Assembly: GCA_028023455.1 (NCBI GenBank)
Contig: JAQFVV010012499.1
Coordinates: 2,424,584 to 2,488,583, forward strand
Length of the DNA: 64,000 nt
Direction: 5' to 3'
Source: Epiperipatus broadwayi
Taxonomy: Eukaryota > Onychophora > Udeonychophora > Euonychophora > Peripatidae
Shown here in pieces: positions 12,121-25,207 of the stretch. Position 1 is the stretch's first letter, and every line of letters starts with the position of its first letter. Under the pieces are notes generated by a model, which searched no databases, was not told the DNA's origin, and worked only from the letters and a program-made list of their open reading frames with translations. A program made the position numbers and the translations under genes.

Positions 12121-14332
12121 ATATAAAAAAAGCTTTTTGACTTCTTCACACAAGATGAACTGAAATGAGCTTTCATTTGATACAAATGATGAACTCTATT
12201 GGAAGGACTTATCAATAATTATTGTTGTTATTAAAAATTAATTTTAGTTGTTCAGTTCCATTTTGCATCACTAATCATTCATTGCATCCTGCTCACAAAA
12301 ATCTCATGCCTCCTGAGCTATGTCCAGCATAACCAGATGATGGTAAGTAAGGTTGTAGTGAGATGGAACTCTAGTGACACCATTCGGGAAACCAAACACA
12401 TAAATTTCTAGATGCTTCCAGTCTCTATGGTGCTACATCTTTTGATGAGAAGGTAATATTGTTATAGGTGGAGTGATGTCTGCATTTGGGGAATGCCAAT
12501 CGATAGTTCTTCCCTGCAATATGCTCATCAGGAAATTAAAACCAACCAAGAGTGGGGTTGGTTTCTGTATGGTTACAATCTATTTATATTATAAAAAATA
12601 TTTTTATTTAATTTGATGAATAATGCATTAAATACCATAAAAATATTTTTTTTTATTCAATCACAATTTTGGTTGATAGAAAAGCATGAGGCATCCATAA
12701 ATTAACCACTAATTTTAAAACTCATGGTTGAATTAATTTTTTTTTTAATGTACCATGCTTTTATTTCATGCTAAACATAACCCAAATTGTGATTATAAAA
12801 AATTACTTTTTTTGATTTTTAATGCATTACTTATCAAATGAAATAAACGTATTTTTTTTATATACATTATTTATATATATTTTTTTTTTTACTTTTTAGT
12901 ATTCAGACGTTTTACAATAGACTTTTTGTAACTATTCATTTTAACATTTAAAAACTGAGAATTTATACAATGTCACCTTATTTTTAATATTTGAAATGAA
13001 ATTTATGGACATCAAAAATCATTTACAATATTTTTTTGTGATGAAAAGTTTTACTTAAACAATCAAAAAAAAAATATGATTTCATCCTTCATTTTATTTT
13101 ATTTCTATTTTAATTAACTCTAAGTGCTTTTAATGAATTAGTCATGAAATTCAATAAAAGCATATTTTAAAAAATATACTATCATCTATTTTGCATCAAT
13201 GAAAACTTACTAATTGACTGGATATCTGACTGGACCATTCTAAAATAATACATTGTCATATTATATGCATAAAATTTGAAAACACATTTCAATAGAAATA
13301 TGCTAAAAATTAGTTACAAAATTTGATCCAAATAAACAATCAAACAAACACACAGAATTTATAAGTTAAATAAGACTTTAAAACTTAATTCTTATTATAT
13401 AACATCTACAGTTTGGTATTACATTAAAGACATATTAAAAAAGAAAGAGAGAATAAAAGTCTTACATAAATCATACATTAAGCATAGACTTATTAAAAAT
13501 TTATATTCAAAAATTGTTTAAAATGATTATAATCAATTCATTATTACCAAATATTAATTTTAAACTAGTTCAATATTAGACAGAAATAGTCATTATTTTT
13601 ATAAAAATTCCAGCAAACCTAACTTTCAGTATTAATAATCATTAAAATAACTTTTAATAAAGTTAAAATAATATATTCTAAAAATTTTTTTTTTTTAAAA
13701 AATTCAGTCACCCCCCCCCGCCCTAATTTAATAAGTGATGTTCAACCATTTTCAGAAATAAAATGATTTACTTCACATTTTGAATTTCAGGGGGGAGGGG
13801 ATTGTAAAATACATTTTAAATTATCAAACTTATAATAACAAACTTTTTTTATCATTTATATATAATAAAAATTGTGAATTCTTAACATTGTAATAACTTT
13901 TGTTAAAAATTAGGTAGAAAGCAATTTAAAAATATTGTGACTAACAAATTTAATTAATATGCCAGTTGATATATGGAAATGTCTATTTCTATTACTTCAT
14001 ATAATAAAATAAAATTTTAAAAAAAATTATGCTAAAAAAATATAACTAGTTATTCAATTTACAAGAAATAGACAATTTTAATCTGTAACATCAATTTTGT
14101 CAAAAATAATTTAGATTTTTAATTTTATTAACTCAATAATATTTTAATATATTTAGTATTACTTTTAATTATATTGTTCTTCTTTCATACAATTTAAGTT
14201 AAATTATAAATAAATATTTATCATATAAATCTTAACTAATATTATGCAAATGTATAAACTCCAATTAATAACAATGCTGTTCCTTTTTTTTACATCTTTT
14301 TCTTCACATCACTACCAAATTTGTTAACATTA
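12121..14332. other. No gene seen; one less AT-rich patch
   Basis: The interval 12280-12560 is clearly less AT-rich than its surroundings but has no long frame. Short complementary runs ACCAACC/GGTTGGT occur at ~12541-12560. The rest is AT-rich with homopolymers, including a C-rich tract near 13715. Confidence 0.4.
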
Positions 14333-14940
14333 TGAGGAGTGTACCCAAAAGCAAACCAAAATTTTATAATAAAAAATTGTTTATTTATCTTTAAGTGTTA
14401 GGCAAATTTTCAAAGTACTGTCCATTTAATGCAATACACCCGTCTAAATATGTTTTTTACTTTTCAAAGTAATCCAGAAACATTTACAAAGCAAAACCTT
14501 TTAATACCTGCATCATTATTTCTTCACCATTTCTAAGTCTGCAGAAAAGATTTTTGAGGCATTTTTTTATTTGAGAAAATAAAATGAAGTCACATGATTA
14601 GAGATCAAATGAATATAGCTAATAGATAAGCTGGGTCATGCTGAATTTAATTTTAAAAAAATTTTCACACTCAAGGCTTTGAGCACAGATATATTGTCAT
14701 GGTGAAGCTTGCATTCCTCATTTATACCACAAAACAAGATATTTACATTTTACCAACATCATGCAAATATTACAGAACTCATCCATCAAAAGTCTGACCA
14801 TTAGCAACTAATTCTGAGGTTAAAATACCATTTGAATTTTTTTTAAAAATCATAATTGTCTTGCTACTGGATTACATTTTCCATACTTCTTTGGGACATG
14901 GTGAATTTGACCCTTCTATTAAACCATTTGAAAAATTGGG
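14333..14940 (-). pseudogene. mariner-like transposase fossil, C-terminal half
   Basis: On the minus strand, broken frames follow a mariner transposase in order. GILTSELVANGQTF matches the segment before the second aspartate. KLHHDNISVLKALSVKIFL contains the HHDN second catalytic aspartate. SCDFILF carries the third aspartate, with a stop where the family has residues just before SCDF. The end reads YLDGCIALNGQYFEN and the stop lies at ~14391-14393. Several stops and frame changes make it inactive. At the left edge a TA dinucleotide (14331-14332) precedes TGAGGAGTGTACCC, plausibly the terminal repeat. The N-terminal DNA-binding half was not recognised further right. Confidence 0.75.
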
Positions 14941-17856
14941 TTTTTCCCAGAATACCTTGCTTATAAACTATTTCAAACATTATAACTGTTTTTCCTGCAT
15001 TTTCCTTAAAAAAAAAAAAAAATTTTATATTATTCCAATTTTTCAGCCATTACAAAAATTGACAAGTATGTGAAATGCACATTACAAAAATATACACTAT
15101 GTGGCACCACAATTCACATGGTGATGTGGATTTGGCAGATTTATGCAAGAGAGGGCCACATGAGGTATGTAGAAACAGAAGCATGTACAACAACAGGGGC
15201 ACTTTGGGTTACCATTCAATTTTATAAAATAATTAAATGATTTATTGCTCCAGAGTTCAAAACAATGTAAAATTCCAGATGGAGATATATGGAACATAAG
15301 TTCCAGAATCTGCCACTCTCCCATTGAATCAAATCAAGAAGATCACTAGCTTTATTAAGAAGGCAATGTAATAGTTCATATGTCGATAGCTATTCACTAA
15401 TGAGCAAAGTATATGACTATTTCACTTCTTCATGTAACCAGAAAAATAAAAAAACTTATAATATCAATCTTATACAGATAACTAATTTTAACGGAAAATG
15501 TTTTATTCTATTTTTATAAAACTTATTCATAAAAAATTGTCAGCAAAAACATCATTAAATAAAATTTGCAAAAACATTAGCAAAAAAAAATTTTTTTTTT
15601 TTTTTAAAATTACAAGTGTTTTTTTTTTAACTAATGTGAGAATATTTAGGATAGTTCATATCCTAACATTTATTTCATTTCAGCAAATTACTTTTATAAA
15701 TAAAAAAAAAATAATAACATTGGTTTTTCCAATACGAATATTAAAAAAAAAAAAAGCAGAAATGAAGAATTTTAGTTTTATTCTTACAACTTTTTAATTG
15801 AATATTGTGGATTTTTTTTTTAATTGCTGAAAGTTAAGAACCGAAAACAATGTTCATTAATAAAATCTCCTCTATGGCATGGTACAGTAATAAATTAGAT
15901 GGGCTATTGAAAAAAATTATCACATTTAAACTGAACTCTAATGAAAATAAGTATTTAAACAACAAAATAACATTATTTATACCCGTTATAAGTCAGCTTC
16001 AAGATGAAAAAAAATTGTAATTTAAAAATAGTTTTTATAATCCATATCTTTACTCTTATATCACTCAAGCAAACTTTCTTATCTCAACCATCTATGCCTT
16101 AAAATCTCACAAGATCCTATTTAATACTTCAGATGTCATCACTTTTAATAATATATCAAGCTCAGCTACATTGTAGCTTTTTGTTTCTTTCAATGATGTT
16201 AATGATGCAATCCTCCTTGATAAATCTCAATATATATCTTTCTACTGTTCTGATTAGTTGAGAATTTCTATATTGCTTTTCTATTAAATAACAAATTGTA
16301 AATATCTGGTCACATATTTATTAAAAATTTTCTTTTTCAAGCACTTAAATACATTTCCTTTTGATATTGAGTTTCTTCCAGAAAATCCAACTTTAATTCA
16401 CTAATTAAATCCATTCACCATATTTCTGTTTGTAATAAACTGAAAGCACATTAATAGATGCTGACTTCTATTAAATCATTGCTTTAGTTTTTATGTTTAA
16501 CATTTTTTTATATTTGGAAATAAGTGTTTAAGAACATTTTTCACATACAAACATCTAGTATATTCTAAATTCAATCACTTGCCCTCAGAACAGTTTATTT
16601 ACTTATATTCATCACACATGGACAAAAAGTTTGTTTTTTTTTATCAATAGACATGAAAAAAATCAAATAAATAAATACAACAGTTTCCATATTACATTCA
16701 AATTGTAATGAAAATTGTAAATGTGACCCATCCAATACAAAACAAAAATTAATATAGTACAGATCATTCTCAAAAAAATCTCATGAACACAACAACATTT
16801 AATGTTAGCAGCTGCAAACATTAAGATAACAGCACACTTTGAAATCATCCTCCATTTTAAACATTAATAATGTTTCATTACTTGATAATAAAATATCAAA
16901 TTATCCCAACAATAGTATGACAACTCATTTCTTAAGACTATAAAATACTATTTGCTGTGAAAACAATAATTAAAAATTTGCAAAATCTATATAACTTAAG
17001 TAATATCCATTTATATTTACTCCTTAGTTTACTATTTTATTTGACAAATAAATTTACTGAAAAATGTTTGGAAAGGAAATAAGATCACTCTTTTGCATAT
17101 AATTATAAATGTTCATCTTTTCATTGCCAACATGTAGTCTAATCATTACTATTATATTTTGATAAATATTCATCAGAATTTAAGAATATTTTCAGTGAAT
17201 GCTTTGATTTTCCAAAATATAACACTGAAATACTTATAGGATCAAATACCTTTTTATCCATCATTAATCCAATACAAAATGGTGATCATACCCACTATTT
17301 ATTTCCATAAATTTTTTTTAATATCTGAATATAATATAGGGTGCTATAATAAATTTTAAGGCATTTTGTTGACTTGAGTCTGAATATTTTCTAGACAATT
17401 TATAATGATCAAAGAAAGTACTTTATGTATAATTAAAAGAAGACAGTCTCTAATTCGAGATATCTTCCTTATTATCTTTCTTAAATATCAATGTCACTTT
17501 TATACTCTTGCAATCGCTTGGTGTATCTTTCATTATAAGCAGTGAATGTGTCCCTCCTAACTCCAAAAAAATAATAAGACCAAGAATAAAAAATTAAAAA
17601 TGGGAAAATTGAGAAATAAAATATCAGAATACATAAAATTAAAAAATAAAAATGCACTTGCACAACAATAATGAAATCACAGCTAATGCAAATTATCCTT
17701 GATAATAGAACAAACACAAAAGAACTGAGTTTTATACTAACTTAAATGACTAAAAATGTTATGATAAAAGGATAAAAGAAAATGGAAAAAAATAAGAAAA
17801 AAGCAAATACAAGAGAACAAATTATATACAGACTATATATATATATATAGTCTGTA

Positions 17857-17899
<43 letters not shown>

Positions 17900-17953
17900 C
17901 ACTACATATATCCAGAACACAATTGATACATATAACCATTTACATGTAAAAAA
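14941..17953. other. No gene seen; AT-rich with microsatellite
   Basis: A (TA)n run lies at ~17834-17895 with GACTATATATA/TATATAGTC inverted ends. The ORF at 15097-15324 (-) is short, cysteine-rich and unsupported. Other ORFs here are compositional. Confidence 0.4.
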
Positions 17954-18212
17954 GATAAATGATCTCCAATATCCTATTTAGTGCTGAACAAGCACTCATC
18001 AGTTGATCCAGATCACAATCTCCCACACACATAATCAATCAGTGCTCAGTTTATATTAAGATAGCAAATCTTCAAACTTTAATAAACAAGCTTCAATATC
18101 CTCCACCCTCCAACTCTTTAGCAATCCATTTCATTAAAAATCTGAGGATTGTGATGGACTAACTGATGAGTGCTGGTTCAGCTTGAAATATGTATATCGG
18201 AGATCATTTATC
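17954..18212. mobile_element. Foldback element FB2, copy a
   Basis: Arms GATAAATGATCTCC (from 17954) and GGAGATCATTTATC (ending 18212) are exact inverses. Pairing continues inward (CACTCATCAGTTGATCCA against GGACTAACTGATGAGTG) around a centre near 18083. The interior matches the sequence at 62437-62705 in inverse orientation, so this is a dispersed family. No coding capacity. Confidence 0.75.
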
Positions 18213-21200
18213 CTTTCCACGCATATATGGCTATGTGTATCGGTTGTATAAAATGGATTGGATAGATGTAGAAAGCTTGAAAGTCTGAGTTCAAGTTCCT
18301 TATAATTATTTTATGTTTAATATAGACTATATACATATATTTAAATATTATATATACACAATGAATTTCAAATTAAATATAAGATACTAAAAGTGGCATT
18401 TTTTCTATATGTTACCAATAATATTATAATGTCTCTCTTTATCATAATTCCTGTAAGTAAGATCTAAAAGAGGAGCATAATTCAGAAACAATTTCAGATG
18501 TAAACAGAGTTTCATTTAATACAATCAACAAATAATCAACATAAGGAGTCATTTCCTGTCATTTTAAAAATCTATGATTAATTAGCATCAAGTCACTAAT
18601 TATTAATAAATTATTAATAAATACATTTATTAATAAATAAATATAAAAGAAAGAAATTCCTTCTCCGTGTATTGATAATATCAATGATGTCTTAGATTTA
18701 ATTTTAAAATACTGTTTTCAATAATTAATTACACATTTGATTTGGTAAGTAATTATAAGATTTTTAAAATTAGGATTAATTGACCTTGATTGGTGTTCAC
18801 TATTTAAATAAGGCTTTGTTTAATCTGATGTGAATTACAATTTGATCCTGAATTAAATCATTTGTGAAGAAGCTCATCTCTTTAGTATCTGAAATGGCAA
18901 GTATTGTATTTGCATGAATTCTAATAAAGAGGGAAACCACAATAATATCAACAGCGTATTGAAAAAAAAATTGCTTCTATAATCATATATTTTATTTGAA
19001 AATGGTATATTTATTAAACATTACTTATTAACTTGGTTGATAATCAATCTTAGGCTTTTTAAAACGAGAATTAAAAAGGCTTTTACTTTAATTATTTGTT
19101 TGCCAAATTAAAAAAACGTGTTTTCATCTAGCATAAAATGCAAATAAATAAATAAATAATCTAATGCTATATTTCTCAGGTGTTCATAAAAAATTTGAAT
19201 ACCTGAAATGATAGAACTGTTTTTAATCCATGGGATGTTAATCACCAGAGTTTACCACTGTATCATGGCATGAAACAAGGCAGACCAATCTGAAGATTAT
19301 TATTTGTTATAAAGACCATCTCTTTAATATCTGAAAAGATAATTTTATACTTGCGTTATACCGATAGAGTGACAGTATAATGATACTGACAACGCATAGA
19401 AAAGAAAAACACTTCCATTGTCTATATATGTGTTTACTTGAAAGAATTAATTTGAAGAAAAAAAAACTCTTTTGATGAAATCTAAGAAGGAAATACTAAC
19501 TAAATTATTCTACATGATAATACATTTTATTTACAATTTTAGACAAGAAAATCACAGCCATATTTTTTATTATCTTTTAGAAAAAGAGAATAAATATGGA
19601 TATATATTTATAAACCTACATTCAATCTATCTTCAAGAAATAAAACGTTTAATGTTTAAATCAAGTAGCATATCAGACTTTTAAAAAACGTAACCAAAGT
19701 AAAAAAAAATTAAGGAACTAATTCTGCTCAGCAAAAACATGGTTAAAATTTCTAAATCAAAAAATAATACTAAATAAATATGTAAGAATTTTAGTTTTAA
19801 TTTTATTAATAGCGCATTTTCATTTAGAAACTTTTCACAAACATTAACACAATAGTAACAACTTCATAATTTAATATTTTGCATAATCATAAAAAAATAG
19901 ATAGCATAAACTCTTTCTTCCTCGTTTCTTTATGTATATGTGTGTGTCTGTGCATGTGTAAAAAACAAACTGTATTTATATCATTATATTTGTATACAAA
20001 CGAACCAAAAAAATTGACTAAGATATGAAAAAATATATAAATAGGATAAAATCTGTAAATTGCACTGAAAAATGTATTCAGTTAAGATATCATGGAGTTG
20101 ATATCACAACAGTTTAACAAAATCAAAATGTTAAAGATAAGCATTTATTGTTGCTTATCTATTTAATCTTTTTTTTCTTCAATGTTAGTGTCAAACAAAA
20201 TTTTACAAGTCCTTCAAAAAAGTTTTGACAGGAATTTCTTTTTCTTTTTTCTTTTAAATGTCATAAATTATTAACTATTTTGTTGCTTTAGAAGAGAACA
20301 ATTTAAATCCCCTTTCAAACATAACTATATATTATTATCAAAGTCATAGAGAATATAAAAAAAAAGTTTGAATTTAAATGATATCAAATTATCAAATAAT
20401 TTCTTTAGTTTCAAAATAAGGCAGTTCACAAAATATTACTGTTGACATCAATTTTTAATCTTTAAAATACTGAGCCTACAAATCATAATTTTGAGGATCT
20501 ATCTACACTTATTTGTGAAACAATTATATATAATGGAACTGCTTGTTCAAACTCCCATAGTGTGCATTATATTACCCTATATTAGCTCACACTTTATTGA
20601 TAATCTCTGATAAAAATAGAATATATATTATTTGCTGAATTGTATGTGCATATGACTTTTCAGGATTCATAGATACATAGCACAGATGATTTTTGTATGT
20701 ATAATATGCATATGTATATTGAAACAGTGAGATTCGTATTCGAATCTCAAGTTTCACCTTTTTCTGTCGTCTCTCACTGACCGGTCTATCCCACCCAAAT
20801 TTAAACTTTTGGTATCGAGTTGTGTGTGTAACAATATTAAAAATGTATAAATATATGTAGAATTCAACATAAACACGCACACATTTCGATCTCAAATTAA
20901 AGGCAATAAATGCGGATAAAGTAATATAATTTAGATTTCTTTAGCTAAATAAATCTTGTGTAATATTAATCATTTATTTTGAATTTATAAAGTTCGTATT
21001 TATTGCTTAGTTTAAATTTCGTTAAATAATAATTCTAACAAAATCTGATGCAAATTAATTAAAGTTAAAATAATTTTATTCCCTTTTGTCTTTGAAAATT
21101 TAAAAGCATCGGTCAGTGATAGATAATAAATTAATTATAGGAAAATTCCAAAAAAATGTAATTAACGAATGTAAAAAAAAAAAAAACAACAAAACAAACA

Positions 21201-21357
21201 ATAGCACAGCAGATTTCTTTCTAATTAAAACCAGCAAAAGCATTGATTATCCTGAGGGCAAGATAAAGAAAACCTAAAAATATCTCAACAGAAAAATTAA
21301 AAGATCAAGATAAAAAAGGAGGCCATCTTGGACTTGCTGGAGACTTTCACTTGAATT
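18213..21357. other. AT-rich DNA with a diverged direct repeat
   Basis: Segments at ~18865-19015 and ~19309-19455 share CATCTCTTTARTATCTGAAA, a CAACGCRTA-type block and a closing TTTACTTGAAA/TTTATTTGAAA block in the same order, ~440 bp apart. They look like an old direct duplication. The ORF at 20587-20895 (-) has no recognisable domain. No gene can be supported. Confidence 0.4.
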
Positions 21358-21576
21358 TTAGCTTTGCTCTCGAGTGGAGAGTCTAAAATATCTTAAAATA
21401 AATTGATATTGCCAAGGTATGACCGAGTAAGCACCGAGATTATTCTCCATCGGGAGATGGCCCACCATATGCCGAACTTCACCTTGCCCATCGTAAAAAC
21501 ACCATAATGATCTGCTACCTGAAATAAACAAGAAAGCCGCTGCTGTTAAAATCAATATAAAAAAAACCAAAGACAA
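21358..21576 (-). CDS. Small ORF with secretory-type N-terminus, unrecognised
   Basis: A complete 72-codon minus-strand ORF in a locally less AT-rich patch. Residues 1-20 (MSLVFFILILTAAAFLFISG) look like a signal peptide or membrane anchor. The remainder, SRSLWCFYDG onward, is mixed and soluble-looking, unlike the low-complexity translations nearby. The coding strand also has a pyrimidine-rich tract ending TTTATTTCAG just before the SRSLW codons, so that part could be an internal exon rather than a full gene. I do not recognise a family. A weak resemblance of CFYDG to chitinase-like proteins is not enough for a call. It may be chance. Confidence 0.2.
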   Translation of the reverse strand: MSLVFFILILTAAAFLFISGSRSLWCFYDGQGEVRHMVGHLPMENNLGAYSVIPWQYQFILRYFRLSTREQS

Positions 21577-22139
21577 GAAAGAAAACTGCTAATCACGAAC
21601 AATCTACTATTAAACAAATGGACGAAAACATCGTATAAAACAGGTACCTGTGTGTGTATTCCAAATTATAGAGTACTCTAGTAAAATAAGCTATAGCTCA
21701 TCTCCTACTATTTGTCTAACTTCTAAATGTTAAAATTGTAATTTTGTGAAACTAAAATTTGAGAATTAATGTAATCTGTAAATTTTTCGCATAATCTAGC
21801 TTACCTCCCTCTATCCTTCTTAGGTGTGTATTTCTCAAATCTACACTTTATTTATAATTATCATTGAAATATTACCTTCTCATGATTGTCTTAGTTTTAA
21901 AGCTAAATCCATAATCGCTTGAACGGTGAATGCGTGTCGAATTGTCATTAATATTTGCTTAATAAATAACTTAAATTCCATATAAATCGACACGCATTCA
22001 AAGAATCAGTTATTGTAATGCAGGGTCTACTACTTCGTGACAGCTGGCATGCTCGCTGTAATAAGTCCCCTTTTTAGATATTCTTTTATTATTAAATTTT
22101 AATGAATAATTACGGAAATTTCATTTCTTTGAGAGTCAC

Positions 22140-23260
22140 CAATTTTCTTTCAGTCAACGTTGATAATGGGGGGCCGAGTTTGAAATCTAGTTAAATATTA
22201 CCATAATCTTTTAGATCTTATACATGTGTTATGTTTTGAAGCCACGATGGCTCATTCCACGCCGTGAATACTCCGGATTCTATAGGGTTGAATTAACCCC
22301 AGTCGTCCTACACCAGTGGACATGATAATGTTCCCGTAGGCTTGACGACCGTCACGCAGCCAACTGGCAAATTGCGACACGGACCGCTTGTCCCTGGTTA
22401 TGCTCATGTGACACCTTACTTCTTCGGGTCGAGGCAGAGACCAACCCGAAGCCCTTATAAACTTATTCATGGCATTGCAGTTTCAGTGCTGCCATTTTAT
22501 ATCGCCCTTCTAAAGCGTACCACGTGTTCCTTTATTTAGTTTATCATTCTCTATATCACTCCGCCTCGGCATTATCTTTGTCATCCACTCTCAAATAAAT
22601 GTTCGCCCTTAGTCGTAAAATAAATATTTTTATTAAATAAATGTATGTCCGCTGCCACGGATGACTCTTGCAGTGCAAAGTATAAATCCCCTACAGTACG
22701 CATTAGAAATACTCACTCGAGAACCTTAGGTAGCTAGGTTATGCCTTCATATAAATATGCTCTTTATAAATAAATGTATTTTATATATAATAAAATTGCC
22801 AATTAGCTATTGAAACTCTGAATATAAAATATGATTAATAACATTAATAATGTTTTTTTTATTAAATACGTAAATAAATAATTTTAACTGTACGTCTGTA
22901 GTTAAGTTTTCATTTATTCGATGCCCATTATATATATTTCCTCGATTATATATGTGAATTAATATTCGTTTGATTGTTGGCCAACTCGGAAACAAAACCA
23001 TGAATCTCGTGCATCTCCCTGACCACCATGCCTAAAGAAGTGTTTACTTATGTCGCATCAGAGGCGTTGGTCCGTAGATTGTAGTGTGGAACCGATAAAC
23101 TATGTTCGAACTCAGTACCATGGATGGCTTCGCTACTCGATGGTGCTGCTGTTCTGTGTGGTGGTCGAATTCTGCACTATGTTAACGAGATACACGTGTT
23201 TTGACTGTTACAATATTAAGATTATAGTACAAACAAAAATTTTAAAACTTGATTGAATTT
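22140..23260. promoter_or_regulatory. Less AT-rich block with promoter/LTR-like signals
   Basis: This kilobase has far more G+C than its surroundings. It holds a TATA-like CTTATAAACTTA at ~22454, a downstream CAAATAAATG polyadenylation-like signal at ~22590 and a TGTTATG...GTTACA frame that could be the ends of a solo LTR (22227 to ~23211). No matching target duplication was found and no paired copy is present, so it may instead be a host regulatory or exonic remnant. ORFs at 22252-22539 and 23050-23256 overlap it without recognisable domains. Confidence 0.25.
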
Positions 23261-23372
23261 ACCTTTACATATATATTTAGTGCATGTGTTTACTCATTCA
23301 TATTCACTCAAATATAATAAAAAATTTACTATAATATAACTTTATTTTTTTAAATAAAATGAATAACAAAAT

Positions 23373-23496
23373 GTCAGATTTGGCCAAGCATTGGTGGTCG
23401 AGAGGTCAGCAACAGCTGTTTTACAAGCAGTTGTCCCAGATCAGCAGGTTCACTTCCTGACTGATGCTATGACATATGAGAAAAAAAGTCAGATTT
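23373..23496 (+). mobile_element. Second copy of the tRNA-derived SINE
   Basis: The insertion 23382-23487 is bounded by GTCAGATTT at 23373-23381 and 23488-23496. The body aligns with the SINE at 1108: GGTGGTCGAGAGGTCAGC at the head, a box B-like AGGTTCACTTCC, then GATGCTATGACATATGAG and an A run. The two differ inside the tRNA-like region but share the tail, as expected of one family. Confidence 0.85.
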
Positions 23497-24422
23497 TCAT
23501 AGCAATTAAACATACTCTGCATGATTTTTTCTTCAATAACTTTTTTCCCTGTGTAAAGATATTATCAGACCATTTGTTAAATGTTACAATCCTTGATATT
23601 TTTTATTTACAATATTTTGTTACTGAAACTCTATGGTGCACAAATTAATCTACAATGAAAGATTCAATATAGTATTCTTTAATATATAAAAATATTTTCT
23701 AGATTTGACTTCCTTTTATCACATTCTCAACATAATCCTAATTGTAAGTGTTCTATCATAACTCAGAAATATCCTCATCCATCCCTGAAACATCTAAAGA
23801 CAACATATAGATATCCCTCCAAATTTCATATCACATATGGATCCTTCTATCAATCCACAAGGGCAACCAAGCCTATCAACATTGCTCCTTACCAAAGACT
23901 CTTCTTTTCCTGGACTACACACCCTTTCCATATCCCCTTCCTATTTCATATGTATTCCCTTCCCCTTCACCATATTGTACTTGAATTTCATTTTGACATG
24001 TAATTATCTTTTTAGAAAACTTTTAACTGTTGTGTATTTTATCTTTTTGATGAATAAAAGCTTTCATCACTGAGAAAAAAAACTTTCCAAATGATTTGTA
24101 TTTTTTTTCTCAGGTCATTCTTTTATTTATTTGGGTTACTGTCATTCAACAAGTGAAAGAAAAGGTTCAGAAAAAGACTGTTAACTACTTAAAATATTGG
24201 GAAGGGGGTACCACTAAAAATGTTTTAAGAATTTGATCATGTTTAAACAGTATATGTAATTATAAATGTCTTACTAAATTTTCATTAATTCACATGATGT
24301 AAATATACTAATGTTTTTGACTACATGAATTAAGTTTAAATGATCACTTTAAAATGGATTAGTTTATCATTAAATGAATTGTTATTTTCTATATTAATAT
24401 GGAGAGAACTGCCAATAAGTAG

Positions 24423-24597
<175 letters not shown>

Positions 24598-24627
24598 GTT
24601 TCAAAGGATAAACTTTATTAGTATTCT

Positions 24628-25127
24628 NNNNNNNNNNNNNNNNNNNNNNNNNNNNNNNNNNNNNNNNNNNNNNNNNNNNNNNNNNNNNNNNNNNNNNNNN
24701 NNNNNNNNNNNNNNNNNNNNNNNNNNNNNNNNNNNNNNNNNNNNNNNNNNNNNNNNNNNNNNNNNNNNNNNNNNNNNNNNNNNNNNNNNNNNNNNNNNNN
24801 NNNNNNNNNNNNNNNNNNNNNNNNNNNNNNNNNNNNNNNNNNNNNNNNNNNNNNNNNNNNNNNNNNNNNNNNNNNNNNNNNNNNNNNNNNNNNNNNNNNN
24901 NNNNNNNNNNNNNNNNNNNNNNNNNNNNNNNNNNNNNNNNNNNNNNNNNNNNNNNNNNNNNNNNNNNNNNNNNNNNNNNNNNNNNNNNNNNNNNNNNNNN
25001 NNNNNNNNNNNNNNNNNNNNNNNNNNNNNNNNNNNNNNNNNNNNNNNNNNNNNNNNNNNNNNNNNNNNNNNNNNNNNNNNNNNNNNNNNNNNNNNNNNNN
25101 NNNNNNNNNNNNNNNNNNNNNNNNNNN
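24628..25127. other. Assembly gap, 500 N
   Basis: Exactly 500 unknown bases, the length of a placeholder rather than a measured gap. TTA/ATT repeats lie on both sides (24435-24597 and 25157-25207), so the true interval is probably an expanded microsatellite or the sequence within it. Confidence 0.95.
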
Positions 25128-25156
25128 TGGTAAGCTAGAGGCGACCTCTGGTGCTA

Positions 25157-25195
<39 letters not shown>

Positions 25196-25207
25196 TATTA
25201 TTATTAT
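25157..25207. repeat. (ATT)n microsatellite, right of the gap
   Basis: About 17 ATT units with one ACT interruption. Same motif and phase family as the tract left of the gap. Confidence 0.9.

Noticed and set aside
21358-21576. Chitinase-like or IDGF exon
   Set aside because: Only a short CFYDG-like match; the remaining residues do not align convincingly by eye.
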